From assembly GCA_030844895.1 (NCBI GenBank), contig CM061229.1:126571546-126635545 (forward strand): DNA of 64,000 nucleotides, in the 5' to 3' direction. The DNA comes from Ambrosia x helenae (taxonomy: Eukaryota; Streptophyta; Magnoliopsida; Asterales; Asteraceae). Positions 37,263 through 46,932 of this stretch are shown here, piece after piece; positions within the stretch are counted from its first letter, which is position 1, and each line of letters begins with the position of its first letter. The position numbers and the translations under genes are program-made. The notes beneath the pieces were generated by a model that saw only the letters and a program-made list of their open reading frames with translations, was not told the DNA's origin and searched no databases.

Positions 37263-37706
37263 AAGCGAATACCATTTCTTGTATCAGGTAAGAATCTTAA
37301 AACTCTTTGTTTGTGTTCTGATAAGGGTCCTTTTGTTTAGCCTGTTTCTCTCATTTTCTTGATCTTCGTTTTTCGGCGGGAAAACGAAAAATGTGAAATG
37401 AGAGAGATGAGCGCAAAATAAAGGACGAATATCTAAGTAGGGTGTAATGTAGAAAACTGTCAAACCTATGTTGTAATCTTGTGTTTGCTGAAACATGTAA
37501 ACAATGTAGTTAATAGTTATTTTCTGATTTGATAAATAACTACAATAATCTACCGTTATCATAAAAAAAACTATACTACCGCACCTATAACTTACTTTTT
37601 AGTAAAATGGCACTAAAAAGGTTTAGAGGGGTTTAACCATCTAAATATAGTGTGAAGAATTCTTGTTCATTTCTTTTTCAATAGACTTTTAAGTTTTATC
37701 ATTGTA
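37263..37706. other. F-box gene 3' region
   Basis: Probable 3' untranslated region of the F-box gene followed by AT-rich sequence. No other feature seen. Confidence 0.45.
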
Positions 37707-37709
37707 TTA

Positions 37710-37992
37710 GAGCATTCATAACCCATTCACCAAATCTCCTCTATCAAATTACACTAAAAGTCACTACTTCACCCCTAAATCTTCTCTCTTCTAATTAAAA
37801 TAATCATACTTTTATCATTACATTTTCTCTCTCCTCACTCACAACTACTTACAAAAATATTAAAATATATATAGGGGTGAACAGTAGCTTTTCATATTTA
37901 CGGTGGAACCGTGCTTTCACAACCACTTACACTCACCCATATAATTTGGTGGACACACTCACATACATTTAGTGGATGAGATGTGAGTGCTC
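37710..37992. mobile_element. PIF/Harbinger-type (Tourist-like) MITE, TTA duplication
   Basis: Ends GAGCATTCATAACCCATTCA and GATGAGATGTGAGTGCTC are inverted repeats over about 25 bases with several mismatches, flanked by TTA at 37707-37709 and 37993-37995. The 3-bp TTA duplication is typical of PIF/Harbinger. 283 bp, non-coding. Confidence 0.75.
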
Positions 37993-37995
37993 TTA

Positions 37996-38583
37996 ATAAT
38001 AAATCAAATCAACTTATCCATTATTCCAATTGAGAATAACTAGTAGTAAGTCTCGTGTTGCGGCATGTTGTAAAACCGTTTCATGTAAAATAAATGCCAC
38101 ACTGTCTCCAATGACCACCTATATCGTAAAAACTCGTAAAGCAAAAGAAATAATAAAACGGAAAAAATAAATCGAACGAAACGTAGACGTAAAAACGTTG
38201 AACCATGCACATCTGTTGCGCCGTATAAATGTGCAAAACTTAGACCGAAACGTAAAACATAACGCATGCATTAGAATGTTAGATAGGAAAATGGGGGTAA
38301 AAACGTTGAACCGTGCGCACACGTTATAGCGTGTTAACTCGAAATAGTTAAAATGGAACGTAAAACTAAAAATTTGTTAAATATAAATAGTAAACGTAAC
38401 AAAGTGAAAAAAAATGTTGGGGTTAAAGGTAAAAGATGAAAACTAATAGGGTTAAAAGTAGAGAAAGAATAATTAAAGAAAAAACAAAGGTACAACATTC
38501 AAAATATGATTTACAACCCTCTCATGCACAATATATACACTTGTTATGCATAAGGTATAACACCATGAAGCACATACAACTTG

Positions 38584-38615
<32 letters not shown>

Positions 38616-38735
38616 AATGGGTTCATATGAGAATCCCCTTGAGTTATGAGAACTTGAGAACTCCCCTACACCAATGATAATGTGACACATAGCAAACTCA
38701 AAATGACATTTATCGAGATATGTGCAATTAGACTG
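37996..38735. other. Intergenic repeat debris, (TA)n near 38590
   Basis: No gene. Contains a short (AT)n run at 38587-38610 and, just after, GAGAACTCCCCT-type words also seen in the terminal repeats at 42021-42827. Confidence 0.4.
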
Positions 38736-38737
38736 AA

Positions 38738-39092
38738 CATGTGGCCTAGTGGTAAAAGGGCCGGTTCTCTTTTTGTGGGAGCCGGGTTCGATTCCCACGG
38801 GAGGCATGTGATGGATACCCCCACCCTTGTGGTGGGGTAGGTGGTTGGAAAGTGATGGAGAGACCCTTGACCCTTGTGGTTATGGGTTCGACTCCTGATC
38901 CCTCAAGGTTTTACCGGTTCACTACCGTCGTGCCTTCGGGCGGGTTTGTGGGCTGGGTTTTCCCTGGAACAGGAGACGGGTGGGCCGAAGGGCTCTGTCC
39001 GTACGGACTAGAGGCCGTCTGGGGCCCCTTTCGGCCATTGGGGGCCGCGTACAGAGTATCCGGCAATACTTTAGTTGATCGTTAAAAAAAAG
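38738..39092 (+). mobile_element. tRNA-derived SINE with LINE-like tail
   Basis: The head has a perfect pol III A box (TGGCCTAGTGG, about 38740-38750) and B box (GGTTCGATTCC, about 38786-38796) in tRNA spacing. The body is GC-rich, with a second B-box-like GGGTTCGACTCC near 38885. The 3' end reads TTGATCGTT followed by an A-run, almost the tail of the LINE at 21298-22669. A 77-residue frame inside it is spurious. Confidence 0.78.
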
Positions 39093-39151
39093 TAACGCAG
39101 AATCAATCCAAGTGCTATTCTATCTTTTTGTAGATAGTCACGTAGGCATTA

Positions 39152-39844
39152 TCTATACCTATAATAAACCAAAGCCATTTTAATGACATGGCAATCAAAG
39201 AGGTATTCTCTTCTTTGAGTGTGTCATGTGTCATCCATGTGGCATTGAGATATTTTAGGAAAAAATAATAATTTAAAAACAAAATTGGATTTTTCAACTT
39301 CATGTTTCCTCCCATAATTTTTAAACGTTAATATCTTTAATATACGAGATTTTTTAAAGAAAAAAATTACACCAAATTAACGAACGTTTTATTATCTTTC
39401 CAACGAGTACCATAGTGCTCTATATAAACAACGGAGAAATTTTTTTGTGGGTTTTGTTCATACAGGAAAAAAAACACAAAGTGTTCAGGTAAATCATTAA
39501 TCATGTATAGACAAGTCACTAATTATGTTTAAATCAGTAAATATGATTTTTTTTTTCAACCAGAGCCGAATAGGTTAATAAAGTTATACGTTGTTTTAAG
39601 TTAGGTATCAATATTAGTATGTTAGAGTTGTACATTTGTTTAGTCTTTAGGATAGGTGTTAATATTAGAGTTACATTAAAGTTCTACATTCTTTTAGGTT
39701 AGGTGTTAGCATTGGAGTTGTACATTGTTAATTTGTTTTAGGTTAGATATTAATATTAGAGTTATACATCAGTCTATTTCATATGTAAAATTGATGTATC
39801 ATATTAAATTTCTCAACCGGGGATGCTCCCAGGGTATAATCTAG
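39152..39844 (+). mobile_element. Non-autonomous Helitron, 693 bp
   Basis: Starts TCTATACCTATAATAAACC after an A (39151) and ends with a hairpin region CCGGGGATGCTCCCAGG then CTAG (39841-39844) before a T. These are the TC...CTRR ends and A/T target of Helitrons. The interior shares CCAACGAGTACCATAGTG and neighbouring sequence with minus-strand copies at 43690-44130 and 52738-52890. Non-coding. Confidence 0.8.
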
Positions 39845-40716
39845 TGCAATATGTTTTAATAAAAATAATTTCGCTATATATTTTTTTTTCATAATTAGGG
39901 GATGCTTTAGTGTAGTGTTTTAGATTTGGCGATAAAGTAAAATGAAAAGAATATTCTTAATAAAATTAAGATTTTGTGCGTCTTACATATAGTAATACTA
40001 AAAATAAATAACATCCCGTTGCAACGCGTTGGACAGCGTCAACTCGTTAATAGTAAATGCTAACTGTTTATGCGTATGTGTCTACTGTTAGTCAAATGAC
40101 ATTTATAAATTCGATATTAAATGAAAGCATCGAGAATTGGCTCTTTATACTTGCATATTCCAAGGATCCGGGTTTCATGTCCGTTGGTTGTCCGAATCTC
40201 GGGTGTTTTTATATTATAATGGTTTTATCATTTGTCTAAAGTCCATATATAAAGTTATTTATTTACCCATAGTTTCTTCTGTCCCCAATCATCAGTATTA
40301 CTATTGTGTATATTCCTAATCAATCACGCAAAAGATTTGGTTGTTCAATTGGTTCACAGATTTTATACAAGTTCATTAGTTAGTTACTTTAGTGTAATGG
40401 GTCAAGCCCGGTCTAGTACAACAAGCTCATCCACGTCCACACTTGATACCCGTTAATTAATAGTAATCTACTGGTATGACTAAATGGCTTAAGCGTGCAT
40501 CTCAACTCTAAAAGAACCGTGTGTATACGTATAACAGGAGGTTGGGGTGCGTGAGAGGTGGTTGTGTTGTTGTAAGCAGATCATCGGGTTTTCACCGGAG
40601 CCGTACCGGAGCTCCGCCTGGGGCAGTGGTCGGACTCCTCCTCCTCATCTCTCTACTGCTCTCATTCCTTCTCTGTATACTTCATGTGTGTGTGATTTTT
40701 GGGAATATCTAATGTG
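39845..40716. other. Repeat-rich intergenic stretch
   Basis: No gene. Contains a CGTTGCAACGCG-type hairpin near 40017-40030, possibly another Helitron 3' region, and a GC-rich segment at 40545-40670 with two overlapping meaningless frames. Its right part may belong to the LTR ending at 41680. Confidence 0.35.
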
Positions 40717-41336
40717 CAAGGCCGGCCTTGATGGGGTGCGGAGAGGACTCCCGGTCCGGGCCTAATTTCTAAAGGGGCACTTTGAGCGGCGATGAGTGTT
40801 TTTTTTCTTAAGTATTTTTTTTTCTGTTTTCGACTCAGGAAAAGATCTCATCTTGAACATCATTGTTTATAAACGCAAAAAGGTGAAAAGTAGATAAGGA
40901 AGAATATGAGTCATACATGGTAAGCTAGATTGGAAGGATACGACATAATTAAGAAAAAGTTAAAGTGTATTACTTGAGATTTATGTTGCGATACAATAAT
41001 TGTGCAACCTTTGCAGTAAATTTTAATATAGAGTAGTACTAAAAATTATTACAAACTTTTGAAGTTTAAACATAAAATAATGGTCCTTCAAATTATTATG
41101 GAATTTTAAGAAATGGAGGTCTTTTTATGAGCCAATTAGCCAAACATATTAATTTTTATAATTATTACGACACTTTCAATTCTATATCCGGTTCGACCGG
41201 TCCGACTAGGGAACCGGTAAAGACACCGGTTCAACGCCTGCTTCAGTTATGAAATTATTGCTTAAAAGACCTAAGACTAAGGGACACATATTTCACAGCT
41301 CGACCCAGAGCACCTGAATTTTCGGGGCCGGCCCTG
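40717..41336. mobile_element. hAT element, 620 bp, CTAATGTG duplication
   Basis: Ends CAAGGCCGGCCTTGA and TTCGGGGCCGGCCCTG match the well-known hAT terminal type CAGGGCCGGCCC. CTAATGTG is duplicated exactly at 40709-40716 and 41337-41344. No transposase frame, so non-autonomous. Confidence 0.9.
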
Positions 41337-41344
41337 CTAATGTG

Positions 41345-41680
41345 GTATTAGTGTTATATAATGATGAAGGGTTAATGGTTTCCATAAAACAATTCACGGT
41401 TTTGTGGATGGGGTGTCAAGTTATGGTGGGGGCATGTGTCCCTCTTATGAGGTGACATGTGTCCTCATGGGTGATTACTAATCACCTAATCTTAGATCGG
41501 GTTCGTTAACAAGTATTAGCTTGGTTACGTATCGTATATTCACGTAAGATATTATTTATAATAGTTTGGTTTTTAGTTTCGTACCAAAACATATTGTTTA
41601 TTATTCATCTTTGGTTATTAATAATTATATATTAATAATTTTGAGCGAAAAATTCTGAGCCCTACAACCGGGGTGTTACA
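41345..41680 (+). repeat. LTR-like 3' end, boundary only on the right
   Basis: Sequence ending CCGGGGTGTTACA at 41680 resembles the 3' end of the Ty3/gypsy-type LTRs in this window (compare 45342). The left boundary was not found, and the hAT element at 40717 probably interrupts it. Confidence 0.35.
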
Positions 41681-41896
41681 AAAAGCAATAAAATTTAATT
41701 TACATAATATGACATACCCACAATACCCTCATTAGATGATGCCATTTCAGCCCTTCGACGTGTTGCAATATCAAAAAACTGATTTTGTATGCTTGTCGAA
41801 TCCGGAATAGGTGTGATGACAGTGGCTTGTGCAAGAAAGATAGTAGCAGAATGTGTAAGTGTGTTTGTGTAATCATCAGGGTCGACACACGCATAC
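41681..41896 (-). pseudogene. Fragment left of the solo LTR, probably part of the OTU gene
   Basis: A short minus-strand frame (41700-41909) with no clear domain. Because the solo LTR at 41902 has a target duplication, this flank was once contiguous with 45343 onward and would form the downstream part of the OTU-type relic. This is inferred from layout only. Confidence 0.3.
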
Positions 41897-42020
41897 TTTT
41901 GTGTAACATCCCGTTTCTGGGTATATAAATAATATATTTGTCATTTGATTACAACTATATAGTCAAAGTTCTAAAATAAATAAGCATTTAGTTTCCTAAA
42001 TATTGTCATATATCACGATA

Positions 42021-42827
42021 GGGGATGGTTCAATAGAGAACTCATTTTATTGAGAGAACTCGAGAACTCCTAATTAAATACAAAAAAATATAATAAAAAA
42101 AATCATAACTCAAAATTTAAGTAAAAAAAAATAGAAAACTAGTTCGGAGCTTCTCTTTCCCACGTCATACCCGTTCGGAAAAAAAATAAAAAAAATAAAA
42201 AAAAATAAAAAAAACACACCTAAAAAACGCTACTGCACATGTGTAGTATAACCCAAAAGCCTAAACCACCTACCCCCCAACTTACCCCACCCAAAAACCT
42301 AATTCCACCCCACCCACCCCCACCCTCACTAAAAAACCTAAATCGCTTACCCAAAAACCTAAACCACCCATCCACCCCCACCCAAAAACCTAAACCCACC
42401 CCACCCACCGCCTACCAAAAACCTAAGCCCCACCCGTCACAACAAAAAACCTAACCCCCATCAAAAAACCTAACCCCCTACCCAAAAACCTAAACCCACC
42501 CTACCCACCCCCACCCCACCCCAAAAAACCTAAACATTACAAACTAAACTAAAAAAAAAAAACTAACCCTAAAAGCTAAACTAAACCCAAAAACTAAACC
42601 CTAAAGCTAACCGGACATTTACTACACAGGTGCATTAGAAGTCGCCTATTTTTTATTTTTTTTATTTTTTTCTGAACCGGGATGACGTGGGAAAGAGAAG
42701 CTCCGAACCAGATTTTTGGTTTTTGACTTAAATTTTGAGTTATGATTTTTTTTTTAATTTAAGTAGGAGTTCTCGAGTTCTCTCCCTAACTATGAGTTCT
42801 CAATTGAACCTTCCCCTATCACGATAT
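42021..42827. mobile_element. Long-TIR foldback element, Mutator-like
   Basis: The two arms (42021-42240 and about 42610-42827) are inverted copies over about 200 bases, including GGTTCAAT, GAGAACTCGAGAACTCC and GGGAAAGAGAAGCTCCGAAC. TATCACGATA flanks both sides (42011-42020 and 42827-42836), a 9-10 bp duplication as in Mutator-like elements. The core (42250-42610) is a C-rich tract of CCCAAAAACCTAAACC-type words. No transposase. Confidence 0.8.
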
Positions 42828-42961
42828 ATGCATATGTATGTTTTTATTTTTAGAATTTTAGTTTAAGTAAATAAATGTGTAGTCCATGTATACATATGCA
42901 CGTACACATTTGATATAGATATGGGTAATAATGAAACTTGAAATACTTTCATATATATAAA

Positions 42962-44130
42962 CTAGCTGATTACCCCGGGAAGGTCCCGGGGTTGAAAAAT
43001 TTAACATGACTTAATAAAAAAAATTATAAAAGAAGAAAACTCAAATCACAAATTGTCATCAAAACTATAACACCAATTATTTACAATCAGAAAAAAAAAA
43101 TATAAACCATTTCGACTGTTACCGTATCCCCTAACCGCCTAAGATGCTACCATCTTAATTATATTGGTCCCCTAATCACTTGGAACAAAAATATTCAAAA
43201 ACAGTTGTGTTTGGAACCTAACTTAAGACTATCCGTTGTCGGTCGTGAGCGAGCAGGCGCGAGCGAGCCTGGTGCTCACCCCAGCCACAACAGCCCCACG
43301 TGAACAACCGCGACGCGAGCACAGGCGATGGTGGTCACGTGCATTAATGGGAGAAAATGAGCTTTGGTCGCTCCTGTGCTCACCCTTAGCCACAACGGGG
43401 TCAAGTGACCGGGTAAATTACGTAATGAATAATGAGTAATGACTTAATTTTAAACATATTGGATTGTTTAAGCGTTAATGATTGCACTTAGGTTGTAGTC
43501 AAGTTCAGATTCTTTTAAGTTTTCTGGATACTTTGGATTGTGCTGCGAACTGCTTACAGATAATGACTAAAAGTTTGTTTGTATTGTAATCCCTATTTTC
43601 TTAGAAAGTTTATTTGGATAGATAGAAGTGGTAATTTAGTCTTTTGATATCTAGCAGCTATTACCAAATATGCAGGTGAATACGCTTAATAATTTCTTCG
43701 TTTTTTATATAGCACTATGGACTCGTTGAAAAAAATAATAAAACGCTCGTTAAATTGGTCGTTTTTTTCTCCGTTTTTATATATCACTATGGTACTCGTT
43801 GGAAAGATAATAAAACGATCGTTAATTTGGTGTAATTTTTTCTTTAAAAAATCTCGTATATAAAAGATATTAACGTTTAAAAATTATGGGAGGAAACATG
43901 AAAAAGAAAATTTTAATTTTGTTTTTAATTTTTTAGATATGTATATCTTGTATAAGGTCTTAATTAATTTTATTATTAGATTTTAATAATAAAAACAAAA
44001 TAAAAAAATTTAAACACTTTCACCTCATTATGCCACGTGGCAGATTCAAGGAAGAGTTGAGGCCACCATTGAATGCCACATCATCTAAGTTCAATTCTTT
44101 TATTAATAGTTATTATAGATTATAGATAGA
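42962..44130 (-). mobile_element. Minus-strand Helitron inside the solo LTR
   Basis: On the minus strand it ends with the strong hairpin CCCCGGGACCTTCCCGGGG, a short spacer and CTAG (42962-42965) before T. The 5' end is a TCTATAATCTATAATAAC-type start near 44130. Its left half matches the Helitron at 39152 in reverse, including the CCAACGAGTACCATAGTG block. A GC-rich segment at 43210-43400 without known features may be captured host DNA. Confidence 0.7.
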
Positions 44131-45553
44131 TTATAGATGACAACTTTTCATTTTTATTTTTATGTAAAAAAAAATAAATAAGAAGAAGATAAGGAAATCA
44201 TTAAAATGGACACCACAATATATATTTTGTTGCCACGTATATTGTTTTTCTACACCTCATATGGACATGTGTTTGAAGAATAGTTAAACAAGAATATACT
44301 ATGGTTTTCATTCGGTCTACATTCCTTATTTACGAAGAAAGCAAGAGTAATATATATAAAGAGAAAGGTGATATTTTGAACCTACAAAATAAAAAAAAAA
44401 AAATCGAGAGAAAAGTGAGGTAGTAGACATAAATTAAGATGTGGTATCGATAGTCGTTTGGTGATAGACTTTTGTCGAGATAAACACTCGGGTAGTAAAT
44501 ATTGGTCTCGTATAATCAATTAGTATAGGAGGAGATAAAAAGCAAGTAGCAAAAGATTCATTAGAGATATTCAGTAAACGTTCAGGTGAGTTCATACGAC
44601 TCCCCAAACATTATTTTATGTGATATTACTTATAAGATTATTTGTGTGTATGAAACTTGTGTATGTATGAATTTATATAAGTAATATCAATGATGTTATT
44701 GTAATATAATGGGGAACATATATATTGCCACATGTGTAATGTGGTGGGGGTTAAATCACCATAGTGTGATGAGTTTTGCCACGGGTGTAACGTGGTGGGT
44801 GTCAAATCACCATAGAGTGATAAATTTTGCCACACATATAACGTGGTGGGGAAATAATCACGGTTATGTGATAAAAGTTTCTTAAACATAATATGGCAAA
44901 AGGGGTGAATTCACATGTTATAAATTGTAAGTTGCCATAACTTAATTATGATAGTGGATTGGGGGTTAAAACTGTGATTTGGAAAACATTATTATATTGT
45001 TGATAAAAGAACTCACTTAGCGTGGCTAATAGTTGTTAAATAATGTTTTCCAGGTAAATCACCGGTACGGGATTAAAGAAGTCAAGCCGAGCCTTGGTTA
45101 GTGGAAGGATCGAACAATATGTTTATAACCCGTTTTTGGATGTATAAGTTAAGGGTTATCTAAATAAGTTTTGGTGATGTAAACTTACTCAACTTATCAA
45201 ATAAATATATAATGTGAATTATTGAAGGTGTTATTTTATCACATTATATTGGTGTATTTGCTTCCGCTGTTTAAAAAAAAAATGGGACCGTTTTTTTGAA
45301 AGAAACTAATATAAATAAGTGTGTAAAAATACGGGTGTTACATTTTGTATTTGGTAGAATGATCTAGGGCGGAGCTTTGGTTCGACAATATATTTGTTAT
45401 TTCCTTTTGCCATAGCTTGAATGCCCATACCCTATTTAATTATTTGATTAACTACATAAGTACTTAGTAAGTAAATGCAAAGACTAATACAATTGGTTTA
45501 TTTGTCAAGTACGGGCACATTAAACATATATTATCAGTTAATGGAAACAATAT

Positions 45554-46330
45554 TTACCTCTGCATCCACAAATATGTAATGGATTTCATCATCACTGTGT
45601 GCCGGTACCCATTTTCTAACGGCATAATCATCCAATGTTTTCTTGGCGCCATTCCTGAGTCGTACCAACAAAGCGACGTAAAGAGATCTTTGAATGATCC
45701 ACATAAAGCTTGTGTATACTCCTCTCTAAACTCCAAAAGCTCTTCCAATAGTTCTCTCCTGACTAATAGCCATTGATCTTCACCATACCCGATAGTAGAA
45801 GCTATCGCCCGAAACCCACAATTTCTATCAATAATCACATTTTGTATACGTGATACGTATGGACGACAAATTTCTGGAATTTGATGAATATATATGTGTG
45901 TGTGTGTGTGTGTTCGTTCCTGTCGTTTTGTTTGCAATACTCTTTTGAGTCAACCCAATGAAATCAAAACCCTATGAGCTTTTAGGGTTGGGAAAACAAC
46001 TATGTCTGGTAGAATCTTAATTCAACCCTATGAAATCATAGGTCTGTGTGCTTTAGGGTTGCAGAAAATACTATGTCTGGTGTAATCAACATAGTCCTTG
46101 AATGGAGACTCTTGAGTGTTAACAAATGATCTATGCCTTGGAGACTCTTTAGTGTAAACAAAAGGGTTGTGCCTTGGAGACTATTTGGTGTTAACAAAGG
46201 AGTTGTGCCTTGGAGACTCTTGCGTGTTAACATATGAACTGTGCCTTAGAGGGTCTTGGGTGTTAACAAACGAGCTATGCCTTGGAGGGTCTTGGGTATT
46301 AGCGAAAGAATTGTGCCTTTGAGCTTTTTA
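45554..46330 (-). pseudogene. Transposon-type OTU cysteine-peptidase gene relic with 13-aa repeats
   Basis: Reading 46330 down to 45554 on the minus strand: first a tandem array of about 39-bp units (46080-46320) encoding 13-residue repeats of the form FVNT..SPRH.S, partly in different frames, then about 45890-45560 an OTU-like domain with PEICRPYVSRIQNVIIDRNC, then GFRAIASTIGYGEDQWLLVR. The catalytic Cys lies in DRNCGFR, where OTU proteases usually have DGNC, so the Gly before Asn is Arg here. Such proteins are encoded by repetitive plant MULE/FAR1-like genes. No start codon or continuous frame remains. Confidence 0.6.
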
Positions 46331-46577
46331 GTAGTAGCTTTTTTGAAGGGGAGGTTTAGTGGGTCGAGGGACTGGGTTTTTTTCTTGTTTCTTAGATTTT
46401 GAGGATTTTGTAGTTAACAAAAGTCAAGTAATTGTTTCAAACCAAACAAAACACTTAATGATCTTCATGCGGTTGTATGTGGGGTGGGGGGTGGGGGGGA
46501 GGTGTTGCCATTGTGGTGGTGGTGCCATCATGCCTCCCCTCAATCGTTCTTGCTCATAAATCCATTGAAACCACATA

Positions 46578-46847
46578 TGTAACACCCCGCCCCTCTCACC
46601 ACCAATATTGTCCGCTTTGCCCACCCAGAGCTCACGGATTTGTTTTTGGGTGCCCTGGTGTAAACTTCCTAGGAGGTCACCCATCCTGAAACTGCTCCCA
46701 CCTGAGCACGCTTAACTGTGGAGTTCTCCTCTCATCCACTAACATTAAGCCCCAAAACGCGTTGGTGATTTAATAGGCAAGGCATTACTTATGAACCAAG
46801 GATCTCTCCTGGCCACGGCCGATGTGGGATTTTCCTGGGGTGTCACA
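46578..46847 (-). repeat. Outer 3' LTR with embedded 5S rRNA-like sequence
   Basis: Minus-strand ends TGTGACACCCC and GGGGTGTTACA. Within it the minus strand reads GTTAAGCGTGCT and GGATGGGTGACCTCCT, the internal promoter region of 5S rRNA (about 46669-46725). A 5S-derived pol III promoter in the LTR is the defining feature of Cassandra TRIM elements. Confidence 0.85.
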
Positions 46848-46932
46848 TTCACCCCCTGTTAGAGTCTCATCGTCCCTGATGAGGTGTGCACCCACCATCC
46901 CGAACGGCACAGGAGTGGCTCTGATACCAATC

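Larger units (their letters stand above)
41902..45342 (+). mobile_element. Solo Ty3/gypsy-type LTR with nested insertions
   Basis: Starts TGTAACATCCCG and ends CGGGTGTTACA, with the 5-bp duplication TTTTG at 41897-41901 and 45343-45347. No primer site, polypurine tract or internal domain is present. Removing the nested element at 42021-42827 and the Helitron at 42962-44130 leaves about 1.4-1.5 kb, a plausible LTR length. This is best read as a solo LTR left by LTR-LTR recombination and later hit twice. Near 44640-44890 a roughly 60-base unit with GCCAC...ACGTGGTGGG is repeated three times. Confidence 0.7.

Noticed and set aside
36925..37275. His-rich minus-strand frame
   Set aside because: Shadow of the Asp-rich tail (GAT repeats) of the F-box gene.
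38740..38800. tRNA gene
   Set aside because: A and B boxes are perfect, but the sequence does not fold into a full cloverleaf by eye and continues into a SINE body with poly(A).
42220..42454. Gly/Trp-rich and Pro/Lys-rich proteins on either strand
   Set aside because: Translation of the low-complexity C-rich core of a foldback transposon.
46080..46320. Regular spacing of about 39 bp suggested a CRISPR array
   Set aside because: Units are contiguous with no unique spacers, the host is a plant, and the units encode protein repeats next to an OTU domain.
46669..46730. 5S rRNA gene (and again at 51890-51955)
   Set aside because: Only the internal promoter part of 5S is present, inside LTRs of a Cassandra-type element; it is not a complete 5S gene.
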